A stretch of 64,000 bases of DNA from Natronococcus sp. A-GB7 (GCF_029688865.1 NZ_JARUKV010000010.1:100278-164277), one strand, 5' to 3'; numbered from the stretch's first letter, positions 16,276 through 26,535 are shown. Numbers and translations: made by a program. Notes: generated by a model from the sequence alone, not told the origin.

Positions 16276-17127
16276 ATGCAAACGATCGCCGATCGCCGGG
16301 TACAGTTCGGCGAGTTCGCCGGCCCCCTCGCGCACGGAGCGTCGTTTTTCGACTGGCAGCTGATCTCGACCCAGGAGGTTGCCGCCGCGTTCGACTACTC
16401 CTTCGCGGAGATCCTCGCCGACGGCGGGATCCCCTACGCGCCCGTGGTCGTCGCCACCTCCGTCGAGCGCTACCCGCACCTTGGGGAGACGATCTCGGTC
16501 GAGACGGTACCCCGGCGCGTCGGGGACTCGAGCGTGGAGCTCGTCTACGAGATCAACGACGACGACGAAAACCGGCTGGCGACGGCTCGAATGACCCACG
16601 TGACGATCGGACCCGACGGCGCCGCGCTGGCGCTGCCCGAGGACGTTCGGGCGGCGTTCGCGGACGCCTGCGTCGATCGGGATCCGTCAGTCGGTCCCGC
16701 GAGTGAGCCGAACGCGGAGGACGAAACTGGAGCGCTGGCGTCGTTCTCCTCGTCGTTCGAGATCCACAGCCCCCACATCGAGGGCGCCGAGTTAGCGTAC
16801 TTCGAGGAGTACCCGCGCTTCGCCGACGTCGCCCTCGAGCACCACCTCGAGGAGCGCGGAACGAGCCTCGACGAGCTGCGGGGCGAGAACGAGCCCTACC
16901 GAATCCGAGACTGGCGCTGGGAGTTCAAGGCACCAGTTCAGTTCGAGACGACGCTGCGGGTCGACTGCGACGTCCTCGAGGCATCCGACGAGACGATCCG
17001 GATCGCCCACGAGCTCTCGAGCGACGGCCGAACGAACATCGAGGGGATCACCGAGTACGGCTGTTTCGACCGCTCCGGGGCGCCAGTCGCGTTCGACGAG
17101 GCGATGCTCGAGCCGTTCCGAACGTAG
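16276..17127 (+). CDS. Double hot-dog acyl-CoA thioesterase-like protein
   Basis: The 283-residue protein contains two hot-dog domains in tandem. The first (about 1-125) starts at RRVQFGEFAGPLAHGASFFDWQ and the second (about 150-280) at EIHSPHIEGAELAYFEEYPRFADVAL, whose form resembles 4-hydroxybenzoyl-CoA thioesterase proteins. It should hydrolyse or bind acyl-CoA thioesters in the cytoplasm. The start ATG at 16276 is chosen because the open frame further upstream is of non-coding character and runs into the DedA gene on the other strand. The 250-bp gap before it is A/T-rich near 16080-16130. Confidence 0.78.
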   Translation: MQTIADRRVQFGEFAGPLAHGASFFDWQLISTQEVAAAFDYSFAEILADGGIPYAPVVVATSVERYPHLGETISVETVPRRVGDSSVELVYEINDDDENRLATARMTHVTIGPDGAALALPEDVRAAFADACVDRDPSVGPASEPNAEDETGALASFSSSFEIHSPHIEGAELAYFEEYPRFADVALEHHLEERGTSLDELRGENEPYRIRDWRWEFKAPVQFETTLRVDCDVLEASDETIRIAHELSSDGRTNIEGITEYGCFDRSGAPVAFDEAMLEPFRT

Positions 17128-17142
17128 CGAACCGGTCCCGCT

Positions 17143-18627
17143 CTATTCGTCGTTCTCGAGGGCGTGCCAGGACAGCCGCGGGCTCCGCGCCGCGTCGGTC
17201 TGGTCGATCCGACGGGCGGCCGTCCGCTCGGGGGCTGCCTCGAGGGTCTCGTCGTCCTCCGCGGCGACGGCGTTGAACGCGGCGGCGAGCCGGTCTAAGG
17301 TGTCCTTGCTCTCGACCTCCGTCGGCTCGGTCATCAGCGCCTCGGGAACGATCTCGGGCCACTTCGTCGTCGGCGGGTGGACGCCGTAGTCGAGCATCCG
17401 TTTGGCGACGTCGGCCGCGTCCTGGTCGCCCGCGCTGGCGACGAACTCGTGGTGGAACGGCTCGTAGGGAACGTCGTACTCGATCTGACTGGCGAGGTAG
17501 TTCGCGTTGAGCACGGCCGTCGCGCTGGCGTCTAACAGGCCCTCGTCGCCCAGCCGAGCGATGTAGGCGAACGTCTTGACGAGCACGAGCCAGTTGCCCT
17601 GGTAGCCGTGGACCTTGCCGATGGTGTGGTCGGGGTCGAACAGCTCGTAGGTCGGCTCGGAGCCGCTCGAGTCGTCGGCCTCGCGAACGCGAGGGGCCGG
17701 CAGGAACGGCGCCAGCTCGTCGACGACGCCGACCGGGCCGGCACCGGGGCCGCCGCCGCCGTGGGGCGTCGCGAACGTCTTGTGGACGTTGTAGTGCATC
17801 ACGTCGAAGCCCATGTCGCCCGGCCGGGCGCGACCCAGGAGGGCGTTCAGATTGGCGCCGTCGTAGTACAGCAGCCCGCCCACGTCGTGGACCATCTCGG
17901 CGATCTCGGTGATGTCGCGCTCGAACAGGCCGAGCGTGTTCGGATTCGTGAGCATCAGTGCCGCCGTGTTCTCGCTCAGGGCGGCCTCGAGCGCCTCGAG
18001 GTCGACCCGTCCCTCGTCGTCGCTGGGCAGGGAGACGACGTCGTAGCCGCCCAGCGCCGCGGTCGCGAAGTTGGTGCCGTGGGCGCTCTCGGGAACGATC
18101 ACCTCGTCGCGGTGGCCCTCGCCGTTGTGCTCGTGGTAGGCCGTTGCGACGCGGATCCCGACGAACTCGCCGGCCGCCCCTGCGGGCGGCTGCAGCGTCA
18201 CGGCGTCCATCCCGCCGATCCGTCCGAGATAGTCCTGCAGTCGGTACATGAGTTCGAGGGATCCCTGAACCGACGTTTCGGAGCGATCCGGGTGGACTGC
18301 AGCCTTCGGCAGCGCCGCCACGTCCTCGGTGAACTTGGGGTTGTACTTCATCGTACACGACCCCAGCGGGTAGGGGCCGCTGTCGATTCCGTAGATCATC
18401 TGGGAGAGCCGCGTGTAGTGGCGGGCCAGTTCGGGCTCGGAGAGGGCCGGCAGCTCGAGGGAGTCCCGCGTCAGGTCGTCGGGCAGCGGCGAGTCGTCGT
18501 CGCCGCCGATCTCGACCGTCGTCCGGTCCTTCTCCGAGAGCAGGGGCTCGTACTGGCCGTCCTCGACGTAGCGAGCCTGGTCGTAACGCGCACGGTCGTC
18601 GCGTCCGGCGCCCGAGTCGTCGCTCAT
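17143..18627 (-). CDS. gcvPB: Glycine dehydrogenase (decarboxylating), subunit 2
   Basis: 494 residues. The PLP-binding lysine is K283 in [18 protein letters not shown], and the subunit shows the typical [11 protein letters not shown] and PPAGAAGEF motifs. With subunit 1 it forms the split P-protein of the glycine cleavage system, which decarboxylates glycine and passes the aminomethyl group to the lipoyl arm of GcvH. The ATG at 18627 overlaps the stop of gcvPA (ATGA), so both are made from one transcript. The acidic N-terminus (about 45 residues) is longer than in bacteria. GcvT and GcvH are encoded 12 kb away. Confidence 0.95.
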   Translation of the reverse strand: MSDDSGAGRDDRARYDQARYVEDGQYEPLLSEKDRTTVEIGGDDDSPLPDDLTRDSLELPALSEPELARHYTRLSQMIYGIDSGPYPLGSCTMKYNPKFTEDVAALPKAAVHPDRSETSVQGSLELMYRLQDYLGRIGGMDAVTLQPPAGAAGEFVGIRVATAYHEHNGEGHRDEVIVPESAHGTNFATAALGGYDVVSLPSDDEGRVDLEALEAALSENTAALMLTNPNTLGLFERDITEIAEMVHDVGGLLYYDGANLNALLGRARPGDMGFDVMHYNVHKTFATPHGGGGPGAGPVGVVDELAPFLPAPRVREADDSSGSEPTYELFDPDHTIGKVHGYQGNWLVLVKTFAYIARLGDEGLLDASATAVLNANYLASQIEYDVPYEPFHHEFVASAGDQDAADVAKRMLDYGVHPPTTKWPEIVPEALMTEPTEVESKDTLDRLAAAFNAVAAEDDETLEAAPERTAARRIDQTDAARSPRLSWHALENDE

Positions 18628-19961
18628 CGGGCCACCTCCGTGAACGCGTCGACGAACGGATCGATCCGCTCGTCGGGGACGCCGGCGACACACACCTGAA
18701 TCTCGTGTTCGCCGACGACGTGGACGGCGAAGCCGCGCTTCTCGAGGTCGTCGGCGACGGCCCGTGCGGGCTGGTCGACGCGGGCGACGAACTCTCTGAG
18801 GTGGTGGCGGTCGTGAACCGGCGCTGTGACGCCGACGATCTCGTCCAGTCGGTCGGCGAGGTCGTCTGCGCGTGTCACGCCGCGCTTCGCGAGGTCGACC
18901 ATGCCGTCCGGCCCGAGGTACGCGGCGTGCATCGCGGTTCGCAACGCCACCCACGCCTGGTTCGTACAGATGTTACTCGTCGCGCGCTCCCGGCGGATGT
19001 GCTGTTCGCGGGTCTGCAGCGTCAGCGTGTACGCCCGTCGGTCGGTTGCGTCCTCGCCGGCACCGACGAGTCGGCCGGGTACCTGCCGCAGATAATCCTC
19101 ACGGCAGGCGAACAGGCCCAGCCCCATCCCGTAGCTCGTCGGCAGTCCGAGCACGCTCGCGTCGCCGACGACGACGTCGACGCCGACGTCAGCGGGGCGC
19201 TGGAGCACGGAGAGCGCAACCGGGTCCGAACCGAGGACGAACAGCGCGTCGGCCTCGCCTGCGAGATCGCCGATCTCGGCGAGTCGCTCCTCGATCGTTC
19301 CCCGTACCGTCGGGTTCTCGGCGTAGACCATCACGACGTCCTCGTCGACGGCGTCGGCGAGGGCGTCGAGATCGGCGTTTGCGTCGTCCGTCGGGTACGT
19401 CGCTACCTCGAGATCGGTGCCGGCGACGTAGTTCTCGAGCGTGCTCCGGCGTCCCTCGAGCAGGAGGTCGGGAACGAGGACGCGGTGGCCGCTCGTGGAC
19501 CGAACTCGCTCGGCGAGGGTTGCGGCCTCACCCAGCGCCGTCGCGGCGTCGTACATCGAGCAGTTCGCGACCTCGAGACCCGTCAGTTCGACCAGTAGCG
19601 ACTGGTACTCGAACAGCGCCTGCAGGAAGCCCTGGGAGACCTCGGGCTGGTACTGCGTGTAGGAGGTGAGGAACTCCGAGCGATCCGCCAGGTGGTCGAT
19701 CAGCGAGGGGACGTAGTAGCCGTAGTGACCCCGACCGAGCAGCTCGGTTAGCTCGTCGTTTCGCCCCAGTACCGATCGTACCAGCCGCCTCGTCTCCCGT
19801 TCGCTTCGCGCGTCGATTCCGAACGCGTCCTCGAAGCGAACATCGTCGGGGATGTCGAACAGTTCCTCGACGTCGTCGACGCCGACCGACTCGAGCATCG
19901 CCGTCCGTTCGTCGTCCGTGTAGGGAGCGTAGGGGCTCCCGGTAGCGTGTGATCCGTTCAT
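18624..19961 (-). CDS. gcvPA: Glycine dehydrogenase (decarboxylating), subunit 1
   Basis: 445 residues. Subunit 1 of the two-part glycine decarboxylase carries no PLP lysine but completes the active site. Motifs are YTPYQ-like [37 protein letters not shown], and the C-terminal [18 protein letters not shown]. The start at 19961 ([15 protein letters not shown]) is the ATG just before the family-typical YAPYTDDER; upstream codons lack protein character. It is the first gene of the gcvPA-gcvPB operon. I see no glycine riboswitch or obvious operator in the 130-bp upstream gap. Confidence 0.95.
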   Translation of the reverse strand: MNGSHATGSPYAPYTDDERTAMLESVGVDDVEELFDIPDDVRFEDAFGIDARSERETRRLVRSVLGRNDELTELLGRGHYGYYVPSLIDHLADRSEFLTSYTQYQPEVSQGFLQALFEYQSLLVELTGLEVANCSMYDAATALGEAATLAERVRSTSGHRVLVPDLLLEGRRSTLENYVAGTDLEVATYPTDDANADLDALADAVDEDVVMVYAENPTVRGTIEERLAEIGDLAGEADALFVLGSDPVALSVLQRPADVGVDVVVGDASVLGLPTSYGMGLGLFACREDYLRQVPGRLVGAGEDATDRRAYTLTLQTREQHIRRERATSNICTNQAWVALRTAMHAAYLGPDGMVDLAKRGVTRADDLADRLDEIVGVTAPVHDRHHLREFVARVDQPARAVADDLEKRGFAVHVVGEHEIQVCVAGVPDERIDPFVDAFTEVAR

Positions 19962-20091
19962 GTGTAGCGAGGGTCCCGGTCGTCTCGGATCCGCCCGTTG
20001 CGATCGCGGCGAGTCCGGGTTTCGTTCCGAGACACGATACGTGGTAGTTACGGACACGGGGTAATGAACGCACCTCTTCGCGGGGCGAGTA

Positions 20092-21342
20092 TCACTCGGC
20101 GGAGTCGGGTTCGGAACCGGTCGACCCCGACCGGTCGCTGTTGGATTCGGGGTCCGGTTCCGGACCGGGCTCGGCAGGGGGCTCCGCGCTCGAGTCGCCG
20201 CCCGGATCGTCCTCCTCGTCCGGGATCGGCGACTCATCGGTGATCCCCGTGCTCGGGGCCGTGTCGGCCGCGGGATCGGCCGCGGGAAGCGGTCCGACCG
20301 GCGGGTCCCCCTCGGCGATCGCCCACTCACGGGCGAACAGATCGAGGGTGATCTTCGCGCCGCCGAGAACGACAGGGCCGATAAAGAGCCCGACCGCGCC
20401 GAAGACGACGAGGCCGCCGAAGATGCCGACGACGACGATCGCGGAGTTGAAGGCGCTCGTGCGGCCGATGAGGGCGGGTCGGAGGTACGTGTCGGAGGCG
20501 CTGACGAGCAGGCCGTAGCCGACGAGGATCGCCGCGGGGACGGTTTCGCCGATCACCGCCAGGTAGATCGAGATCGGCATCCAGACGGCGAAGACGCCGA
20601 TCAGGGGGAGCAACGCGGCGACGAACGCGGCGACGGTGAGCAACACGACCGCCGGCACGTCGAGAAACATGAGTCCGACGCCCAGCAGGACGGCCTGGAT
20701 CATCGCGACGACGACGTTGCCGACGACCGACGCCCACATGAGCTGATCGAGTTCGGTGAGCAGCTCCCGCTGCACGTGGTCCTTGACGGGGAGTACGTAC
20801 TGCACCCAGCCGACGAGCCGATCGCCGTCGCGGAGAAGCGCAAAGAGCACGAACACCGTCACCGTCAGCCCGATGGCGATCGACGGAACGCCGCCGACGA
20901 ACTCGAGCGCACCGGTCGCGAGCTCCTGTAACCCGGTCGCGATCGGCTCCTGATAGGTGTCGTACGTCTCCTGGAGGTCGACGGGGTAGCCGAACTCCGT
21001 CTCGATCTGCTGTTCGATATCCTGTACGTTGAGCGTCCCGTCCTGGACGTCCATGGCGATGTCGAGCGCCTGCCCGAGCGCGATCGCGAGCACGTACATC
21101 ACCGGCAGCAGAATCGTTAGGATCGCGACGACGACGAGGACGAGCGCGGCCGTCATCGACCGAACGTACTTCTCGAGCTGGCGCTGGGCGGGCATGAGAA
21201 TGTACGCGAGGATCACGCCGAGCAGGACGTACTGGAGATACGGCAGGACGATAAGCGCCGCGAGCAGAACGCTGACGAGGGTGAGAACGACCAATCCCGC
21301 TCTGTCGGAGAGCCACTCGGACAGCTCCGGGCGCGTCGACAT
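20092..21342 (-). CDS. AI-2E-type (DUF20) permease with an acidic tail
   Basis: The 416-residue protein has seven to eight membrane helices, such as [20 protein letters not shown] and [18 protein letters not shown], in the layout of the AI-2E / TqsA / YtnA family. The middle has a helical extracellular or cytoplasmic domain (about 95-160). From about residue 345 the protein is disordered and rich in D, E, P, S and G. Family members export small molecules or ions (autoinducer, Na+/H+ in one case), so substrate cannot be given. It is a single gene between the gcvP operon and the copper ATPase. Confidence 0.83.
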   Translation of the reverse strand: MSTRPELSEWLSDRAGLVVLTLVSVLLAALIVLPYLQYVLLGVILAYILMPAQRQLEKYVRSMTAALVLVVVAILTILLPVMYVLAIALGQALDIAMDVQDGTLNVQDIEQQIETEFGYPVDLQETYDTYQEPIATGLQELATGALEFVGGVPSIAIGLTVTVFVLFALLRDGDRLVGWVQYVLPVKDHVQRELLTELDQLMWASVVGNVVVAMIQAVLLGVGLMFLDVPAVVLLTVAAFVAALLPLIGVFAVWMPISIYLAVIGETVPAAILVGYGLLVSASDTYLRPALIGRTSAFNSAIVVVGIFGGLVVFGAVGLFIGPVVLGGAKITLDLFAREWAIAEGDPPVGPLPAADPAADTAPSTGITDESPIPDEEDDPGGDSSAEPPAEPGPEPDPESNSDRSGSTGSEPDSAE

Positions 21343-21479
21343 AGCTTCCGATTGGGTGGCCAGGACTAATTAGTTCGCGTTGAGATCGCTCCGCTGTCGC
21401 CGAAGGGGCGCCGTCGGTCAGTTCCGAAGCGACCGCGAGCTGGCCTGCGCTCGCTCCGAAAAACCGGTAATAGCTCGTC

Positions 21480-23954
21480 TCAGTCCTCGAGCAGCGACCG
21501 CGAGGAGTTCGTGACGACCAGGAGGCTGCTCGCACCCATCGCGAGCGCGGCGAACAGCGGGTTGAGCAGTCCCGTCACGGCAAGCGGGATCGCGATCCCG
21601 TTGTAACAGAAGGCCCAGCCGATGTTGCCCTTCACTCGGCGGTCGGTCGCTCGCGCGAGTTCGAAGACGGTGTCGACCGACCCGAGGTCGTCGTCGACGA
21701 GCGCGACGTCGGCCGCGTCCGCAGCCATCGCGGTCCCGCCGCCGAGTGCGATCCCGAGGTCGGCGGCAGCCAGCGCCGGCGCGTCGTTGGTTCCGTCGCC
21801 GATCATAACCGTCCGACCCGTTCGCTTGAGCCGTTCGACGGTCTCGGCTTTCCCCTCCGGCGGGACACCCGCGAACACCCGGTCGACCGACGGCTCCTCG
21901 CGGAACCGACGGGCCGCGCGGGCGTCGTCGCCGGTGAGCACGACGACGTCGGTGTCCGTCTCCGCGATGGCCGACAGCGTCTCCGACCATCCCTCGCGAA
22001 GGTCGTCGCCGACGACGATCACACCCTCGGCGACGCCGTTCCGGCCGACGGCGACCGGAACGCGTCCCGTCTCGCGCCCCGACTCGATGCGGCGGGCGAC
22101 GTCGTCGGGAACCGTCCACCCCCGATCGCGAAGGAGATCGGGGTGGCCGACGACGATCTCGTCGCCGTCGACGACGCCCGCGACGCCGTTGCGGTGGCTC
22201 TCGAAGGAGTCGATACCGTCGTCAGCTTCCCCCTCGGTCTCGAGGGTGTCCTCGTCCTCGCCGTCGACTCGAGCCGAGCCGGGGGCCGACTCGGTCTCGA
22301 GCGTGCCGCCGTCCGCGACGGGGCGCTCGGCGGCGATCGCCTGCCCGACCGGGTGCGCGGAGCGGCGCTCGAGTCTGGCCGCCTGCTCGAACAACCCGTC
22401 CTCGAGGTCGGTCTCGACGACGGTCATCTCCCCGGTCGTCAGCGTTCCCGTCTTGTCGAAGACGACGGTGTCGGCGTCGCGGATGCGCTCGAAGACGGTG
22501 TCGTCGAAGACGACGATCGACTGCTCCAGGGCGTCGCGAATCCCCGCCGCGACCGCCAGCGGGGTCGCCAGTCCGAGCGCGCACGGACAGGAGACGATCA
22601 ACACGGTGAGCCCGACCAGCAGGGCGTCGGCGACGCCCGCACCGGTCAGGAGGTAGATCGTCGTCACGACGACCGAGAGGACCAGCACGAGCGGGACGAA
22701 GATCGTCGCCAGCTTGTCGGCGAGCTTCTGGATCCCGTGGCTCGAGCTCTGGAGGTCCCAGACGAGTTCGGTGACCCGATCGAGGCTGCTGGTGGCATCC
22801 TCGCCGACGCGGACGGTGATGGCGCCGTCGGTGACCATCGACCCGCCGACGACCCGGTCGCCGGCCGTCTTCCCGACGGGCAGGGACTCGCCGGTGACGA
22901 CGGCCTCGTCGACGGCGACATCGCCCTCGACGACCTCGCCGTCGACGGGGATCCGCTCGCCGGCCCGCACGAGGAGTCGGTCGTCGGCCTCGAGGTCGTC
23001 GACGGCGACCTCCTCGTGGCTCCCGTCCGGGCCGACGCGACGGGCCTCGTCGATCTGGACTGCCGTGAGGTCCGAGAGGCGCTCGGTGGCCTTCTCCTTG
23101 ATCGTCGACTCGTAGTAGTTGCCGACCGAGACGATAACGATGATCGCGACGGTGACGTCGTAGTAGATGTGGTCGCCGCCGACGGCGATCGACAGCGTGC
23201 TGTAGAGGTAGGCGCTGACGGCCGCGATCGTTACCAGCAGGTCCATGTTCGGCGACCGGGTCTTCGCGGCGACGTAGGCGCCCTGCAGGATCGGCTTGCC
23301 GGTCACGCCCAGCACGATCGTCGTCAGCGCGGCGATCATCAGGTAAAACGGCGTCGCGAGCTCGCTCGCCAGCGCCTGGCTGAGGAACTCGTACGTTCGT
23401 TCGTCGTAGAACAGCCCGCCGAAGTAGGTTGGGTAGATGATCAGCAGGTACTGCATCATCACCATCATCCCCATGAGGACGCCGACGACGATCCGGCCCA
23501 TCATCCAGTTGTCGGCCTTCCGGCGCATGAACGCGTCCTCACGGTCGTAGGCGCTGTACCCCAGCCCGCTGATCGCCTCCTCGAGTTGGGTCTGGGAGAC
23601 GGCATCGGGATCGTGGTCGATCCGAACCGTGTCGGTGACGTAGCTCGAGTCGGCGTTGCTGACACCGTCCTCCCGGAGTGCGGCTGACTCGATGAACGCC
23701 TCGCAGGTCGCACAGTGCATCCCGTCGACCTCGAGGTACGTCGACTCGTGGTCGTCGGGCACCGCCCGCTCCCCGGCGTCGGCACGCTGTCGACGGACGT
23801 CCTCGGGGGCGACGTCCTCGACGTCGCCCAGCGCGTCGTAGACGTCCCGGCAGCCGACACAGCAGAAGCGGTTCCCCTCGTCGTCAGTGACGTCGCTGCC
23901 CTCGACGGGAAGCTCACACAGGGTGCAACCGGTTTCGTGGGTGTGGTCTGTCAT
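21480..23954 (-). CDS. Copper-translocating P1B-type ATPase, FixI/CcoI-like
   Basis: 824 residues. An N-terminal cysteine cluster (C10-x2-C13, then FCCVGC 30-35) looks like a TRASH/YHS metal domain; next comes a heavy-metal-associated domain with C81-x2-C84; then eight membrane helices with the transport motif C456-P-C458, phosphorylation site D500-KTGT and hinge GDGTNDAP. CPC and the double N-terminal metal domains are typical of ATPases that export Cu+ to supply cytochrome oxidase. It lies 3 bp after the SafE-like gene on the same strand. No terminal oxidase genes are in the window. Confidence 0.9.
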   Translation of the reverse strand: MTDHTHETGCTLCELPVEGSDVTDDEGNRFCCVGCRDVYDALGDVEDVAPEDVRRQRADAGERAVPDDHESTYLEVDGMHCATCEAFIESAALREDGVSNADSSYVTDTVRIDHDPDAVSQTQLEEAISGLGYSAYDREDAFMRRKADNWMMGRIVVGVLMGMMVMMQYLLIIYPTYFGGLFYDERTYEFLSQALASELATPFYLMIAALTTIVLGVTGKPILQGAYVAAKTRSPNMDLLVTIAAVSAYLYSTLSIAVGGDHIYYDVTVAIIVIVSVGNYYESTIKEKATERLSDLTAVQIDEARRVGPDGSHEEVAVDDLEADDRLLVRAGERIPVDGEVVEGDVAVDEAVVTGESLPVGKTAGDRVVGGSMVTDGAITVRVGEDATSSLDRVTELVWDLQSSSHGIQKLADKLATIFVPLVLVLSVVVTTIYLLTGAGVADALLVGLTVLIVSCPCALGLATPLAVAAGIRDALEQSIVVFDDTVFERIRDADTVVFDKTGTLTTGEMTVVETDLEDGLFEQAARLERRSAHPVGQAIAAERPVADGGTLETESAPGSARVDGEDEDTLETEGEADDGIDSFESHRNGVAGVVDGDEIVVGHPDLLRDRGWTVPDDVARRIESGRETGRVPVAVGRNGVAEGVIVVGDDLREGWSETLSAIAETDTDVVVLTGDDARAARRFREEPSVDRVFAGVPPEGKAETVERLKRTGRTVMIGDGTNDAPALAAADLGIALGGGTAMAADAADVALVDDDLGSVDTVFELARATDRRVKGNIGWAFCYNGIAIPLAVTGLLNPLFAALAMGASSLLVVTNSSRSLLED

Positions 23955-23957
23955 CGT

Positions 23958-24758
23958 TCAGTGGTGGTCGTGGGCGTCGGCTCCCGGTGCGTCGATCCCG
24001 TCGTAGAACGGGAGCTCGGGATGAGGCAGGTGGATCCCGATACTCATCAGTCCGTGGGCAAAGAGGACGTAGCCCAGCACGACGAACGCAACCCCGAGCA
24101 GGCGGTGGACTCGCTGGCGGTGGACGACGTCGACCGACTCGATGACGGTGCCGTAGAGAAACACCGCGGGAACGGTCCCGATTCCCAGCGCCGCGAGCGC
24201 GAGGGCACCCCCGGCCGGCGACCCGGTCGCGAACGCGTAGAGGAAGGCCGGGTAGAGGATCGGACAGGGGAGCAGCCCGTGAAGCGCGCCCAGCCCGACG
24301 ATGCCGGGGCCGTTCGCGAGTCGATCGACGTGGCCCATCAGCCAGCCGGTCAGGCGCTCGAGGCCGGGCAGGTGGATCCCGCCCGTCGTCCGCCCGAGCA
24401 GGTAGTAGATCCCGGTGGCGATGACGAACCCGCCGACGAGCAGGCCGACGCCACCTCGGATCGGTTCGACCAGGGGCGTCAGCGAGTCGGTCGTGACGAA
24501 CAGGAGGCCGCCGAGCGCGCCGAAGAGGGCACCGAGGAGCGTGTAGCTCGCGGTTCGACCGAGGTTGAACAGCGCGTGCTGGCGCACCTCGTACGTGCTC
24601 AGGTGCGAGCCGCGTTTTCCGGTCGCCGCGCCGTCGTCCATCCGACCCGCGTAGACGGTCACCAGCGGCCCACACATTCCGATACAGTGGGCGCCGGCCA
24701 GCAGGCCGATGAGCAGGAACAGCGCGACGTCGATGCCGAGGAGGGTAAACGGGTCCAT
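23958..24758 (-). CDS. SafE/TauE-like membrane protein linked to copper delivery
   Basis: 266 residues with six to seven helices and the two signatures GAHCIGMCGPLV (near residue 24) and HGLLPCPILYPAFLYA (near residue 163), each with a cysteine inside a membrane segment. The DsbD-like family is annotated as sulfite exporter TauE/SafE; in bacteria close relatives occur beside ccoI/fixI and cytochrome c oxidase assembly genes. Here too it is followed at once by the copper ATPase, so a role in copper or thiol transfer for respiratory enzymes is more likely than sulfite export. The end is histidine-rich (DAHDHH). Confidence 0.85.
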   Translation of the reverse strand: MDPFTLLGIDVALFLLIGLLAGAHCIGMCGPLVTVYAGRMDDGAATGKRGSHLSTYEVRQHALFNLGRTASYTLLGALFGALGGLLFVTTDSLTPLVEPIRGGVGLLVGGFVIATGIYYLLGRTTGGIHLPGLERLTGWLMGHVDRLANGPGIVGLGALHGLLPCPILYPAFLYAFATGSPAGGALALAALGIGTVPAVFLYGTVIESVDVVHRQRVHRLLGVAFVVLGYVLFAHGLMSIGIHLPHPELPFYDGIDAPGADAHDHH

Positions 24759-24967
24759 GTGTGGTCGGAGTCGAGGGCGATCGGGAGGCGGTACTCGTTG
24801 CTCGAGCTATCCGCCGGACAGGGTAATCGGTTTCGCCTCGAGCCACGCTCGGCCGCGGCGTCGAGGAAGCGAGCGCCGAACGACCGTACGGGTTCGGGTC
24901 CGAGCCAGCACCACACCGCGTCCGAAACGGACAAACGACTATCACGTTCGCGCCCGAACGAGGACGT

Positions 24968-25189
24968 ATGCTTCGAACCCTCCTCTCGCGCGTGCTGCCC
25001 GGGTCCGACGACGGCCGCGACGAGACGGGCTCGGATCGGGACGAGACCGACTCCGAGTTCGCGGGCTCGCGGCTCGACGCGTCAGTGGTACACGCTCACG
25101 GCGGGGACGTCACACTCGAGAACGACGCCGACGCCGACGAGCTCGAGTCGCGGGCGCGAGCGGCCGAGCGGGAGCGGTGGCGGGAGTAA
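24968..25189 (+). CDS. Small acidic protein, function unknown
   Basis: 73 residues, very hydrophilic, with acidic stretches (DDGRDETGSDRDETDSE) and a helical charged end (ADELESRARAAERERWRE). There are no motifs. Composition fits haloarchaeal coding sequence and the ATG follows the A/T-containing stretch GACTATCACGTTCG. It is divergent from the SafE-like gene and converges on the first Dps-like gene. It may be a conserved haloarchaeal family, but I cannot name it. Confidence 0.6.
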   Translation: MLRTLLSRVLPGSDDGRDETGSDRDETDSEFAGSRLDASVVHAHGGDVTLENDADADELESRARAAERERWRE

Positions 25190-25207
25190 GTCGGTCCTGG
25201 CGATCGG

Positions 25208-25777
25208 TCAGTCGAGTGCGTTCTGCCGAACGAGCGTGTCTTCGGCGAGGTACCGCTCGAGGACGTGAGCGTCGTCCTCGAGGACCACGAGGCGCTCGCG
25301 AAGCAGTTCGCCGGTGGCCGTCTCGCCGACCCGTTCGACCTGCTCGACGTGGTCGCGAAACAGCGCCGCGAGCGTCGCGTACCCCTCGAGATCGCGCTCG
25401 AGCGACGACCGCACGTCGTAGTGGTGGGGCGCTTCGATGTGGATGGGCGCGTGCTGGCGGATCCCCATCGGACCGCAGACCGGCACCCCGCCGAGCGCGT
25501 GGACACGAACCGCGAGGGCGTCGGTCGTCTCGGCGAGTCGATCGGCGGCGTCCTCGAGAAAGCCGCCGAGGTCCTCGCGTTCGGCTCCCTCGAGCAGCCA
25601 GTAGTGTTTCCGGACCTGATTGAACAGGATGTACAGTCCCGAGAGCTCGGCGTTCAGCGCGTCGACGACCCGCTTTGCCGCCTCGCGATCGATTCGGAGC
25701 TCGTTCTCGCCGATCGTGTTCCACTCCTGGCGGACGTGCTCCGCGCCGAGGCTTCGAAGGTGCGGTTCGCTCGCCAT
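25208..25777 (-). CDS. Dps-like ferritin-superfamily protein (DpsA relative)
   Basis: 189 residues in a four-helix bundle. It has the DpsA layout: RVVDALNAELSGLYILFNQVRKHYWLLEGAE, RVHALGGVPVCGP, and LEDDAHVLERYLAEDTLVRQNALD. Dps proteins form 12-mers that bind iron and protect DNA. Compared from memory with Halobacterium DpsA (KHHW...FRDLHLFL), the two ferroxidase-centre histidines are replaced here by Y and G (KHYW...EDLGGFL), so normal iron oxidation is doubtful. It is the second gene of a tandem pair, 2 bp after its paralogue. Confidence 0.85.
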   Translation of the reverse strand: MASEPHLRSLGAEHVRQEWNTIGENELRIDREAAKRVVDALNAELSGLYILFNQVRKHYWLLEGAEREDLGGFLEDAADRLAETTDALAVRVHALGGVPVCGPMGIRQHAPIHIEAPHHYDVRSSLERDLEGYATLAALFRDHVEQVERVGETATGELLRERLVVLEDDAHVLERYLAEDTLVRQNALD

Positions 25778-25779
25778 GG

Positions 25780-26358
25780 TCAGTTCGTCGCCTCCGTTAG
25801 CACGAGCGTATCGCTCTCGAGGAACTGCTCGATCGCGTGGGCGTCGTCCTCGAGGGTCGTCAGGTGGTCGTCCAGTCGTTCGGCCGTCCCGAAGTCACCC
25901 ACCTCCCGGGCCAACTCGACGTGCTCGCGCACGCTCGCGACCAGCGTCGCGTACCCCTCGAGATCCCCCTCGAGCGACGCGCGCAGATCGTACAGATCCT
26001 CGGCCTCGAGGTGGACCGCAGCGCGCTCCTGGATCGTCGGCGGCGTGTTCGGCGGGATGCCGCCGAGTTCGACGATCCGGACCGCGAGGTCGTCGTTGAT
26101 AGCGCGGACTCGTTTGTACGCTCCCTCGAGGAACGCCGCGACCTCGCGGAACTCCGCCCCCTCCGCGGTCCAGTAGTGCTTTCGGAGGAGATAGAAAAGG
26201 TTGAACGAGCCGGCGCAGTCGACGCCGAGGGCGTCGACGACCGTCTCGGCCGCCTCGGGCTCGATTCTGAGGTCGTTCGTCCCGACGGTACCCCACTCCT
26301 GGCGGCGATCACCGGTGTCCGGTTCGCGAACCAGCCCGATCTCTCGTCTCGTCATCAT
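25780..26358 (-). CDS. Dps-like ferritin-superfamily protein, paralogue
   Basis: 192 residues and clearly a paralogue of the next protein: the pairs EPEAAETVVDALGVDCAG and LLRKHYWTAEGAEFREVAAFL align with it through the whole length, ending LEDDAHAIEQFLESDTLV. The ferroxidase histidine positions again are Y and A. The start is ATG 26358 or the adjacent 26355; a TATA-like TGAATTATAAG about 27 nt upstream agrees with either. The pair probably forms a mixed or paired cage and is likely one operon. Stress induction is inferred from the family only. Confidence 0.84.
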   Translation of the reverse strand: MMTRREIGLVREPDTGDRRQEWGTVGTNDLRIEPEAAETVVDALGVDCAGSFNLFYLLRKHYWTAEGAEFREVAAFLEGAYKRVRAINDDLAVRIVELGGIPPNTPPTIQERAAVHLEAEDLYDLRASLEGDLEGYATLVASVREHVELAREVGDFGTAERLDDHLTTLEDDAHAIEQFLESDTLVLTEATN

Positions 26359-26379
26359 GCGCTATCTTTCCCCGACCGA

Positions 26380-26390
26380 CTTATAATTCA
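26380..26390 (-). promoter_or_regulatory. TATA-like box of the Dps-like pair
   Basis: CTTATAATTCA on the plus strand is a clear A/T island, centred about 27 nt before the start codons at 26355/26358. Confidence 0.6.
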
Positions 26391-26469
26391 TCGCTGGCTG
26401 GCACGTCGCCGACACGACCCCGGAGAACGATGGCTCCGAACGAGTGGTGGGTCGCTACAGAGCTACGCT

Positions 26470-26497
26470 ACGTAGCGGTACTTGCGCTCGCCCATCC
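26470..26497 (-). repeat. Detached copy of the HMG-CoA synthase 3' end
   Basis: These 28 bases are identical to 26567-26594, which is the 3' end of the HMG-CoA synthase gene. On the minus strand the copy still encodes GMGERKYRYV, then an alternative end (A-stop instead of E-stop). It lies 97 bp downstream of the original. Confidence 0.85.
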
Positions 26498-26535
26498 CGA
26501 CGTACCTTTTTCCTCGCTCGCAAACGCGCTCGCTC

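Noticed and set aside
17048..18691. A 547-codon minus-strand frame overlapping gcvPB
   Set aside because: It is an arginine-rich shadow of gcvPB in another frame; gcvPB has all family motifs.
23958..24758. A sulfite exporter
   Set aside because: The family name suggests it, but the intramembrane cysteines and the adjacent copper ATPase fit metal or thiol transfer for respiratory enzymes better.
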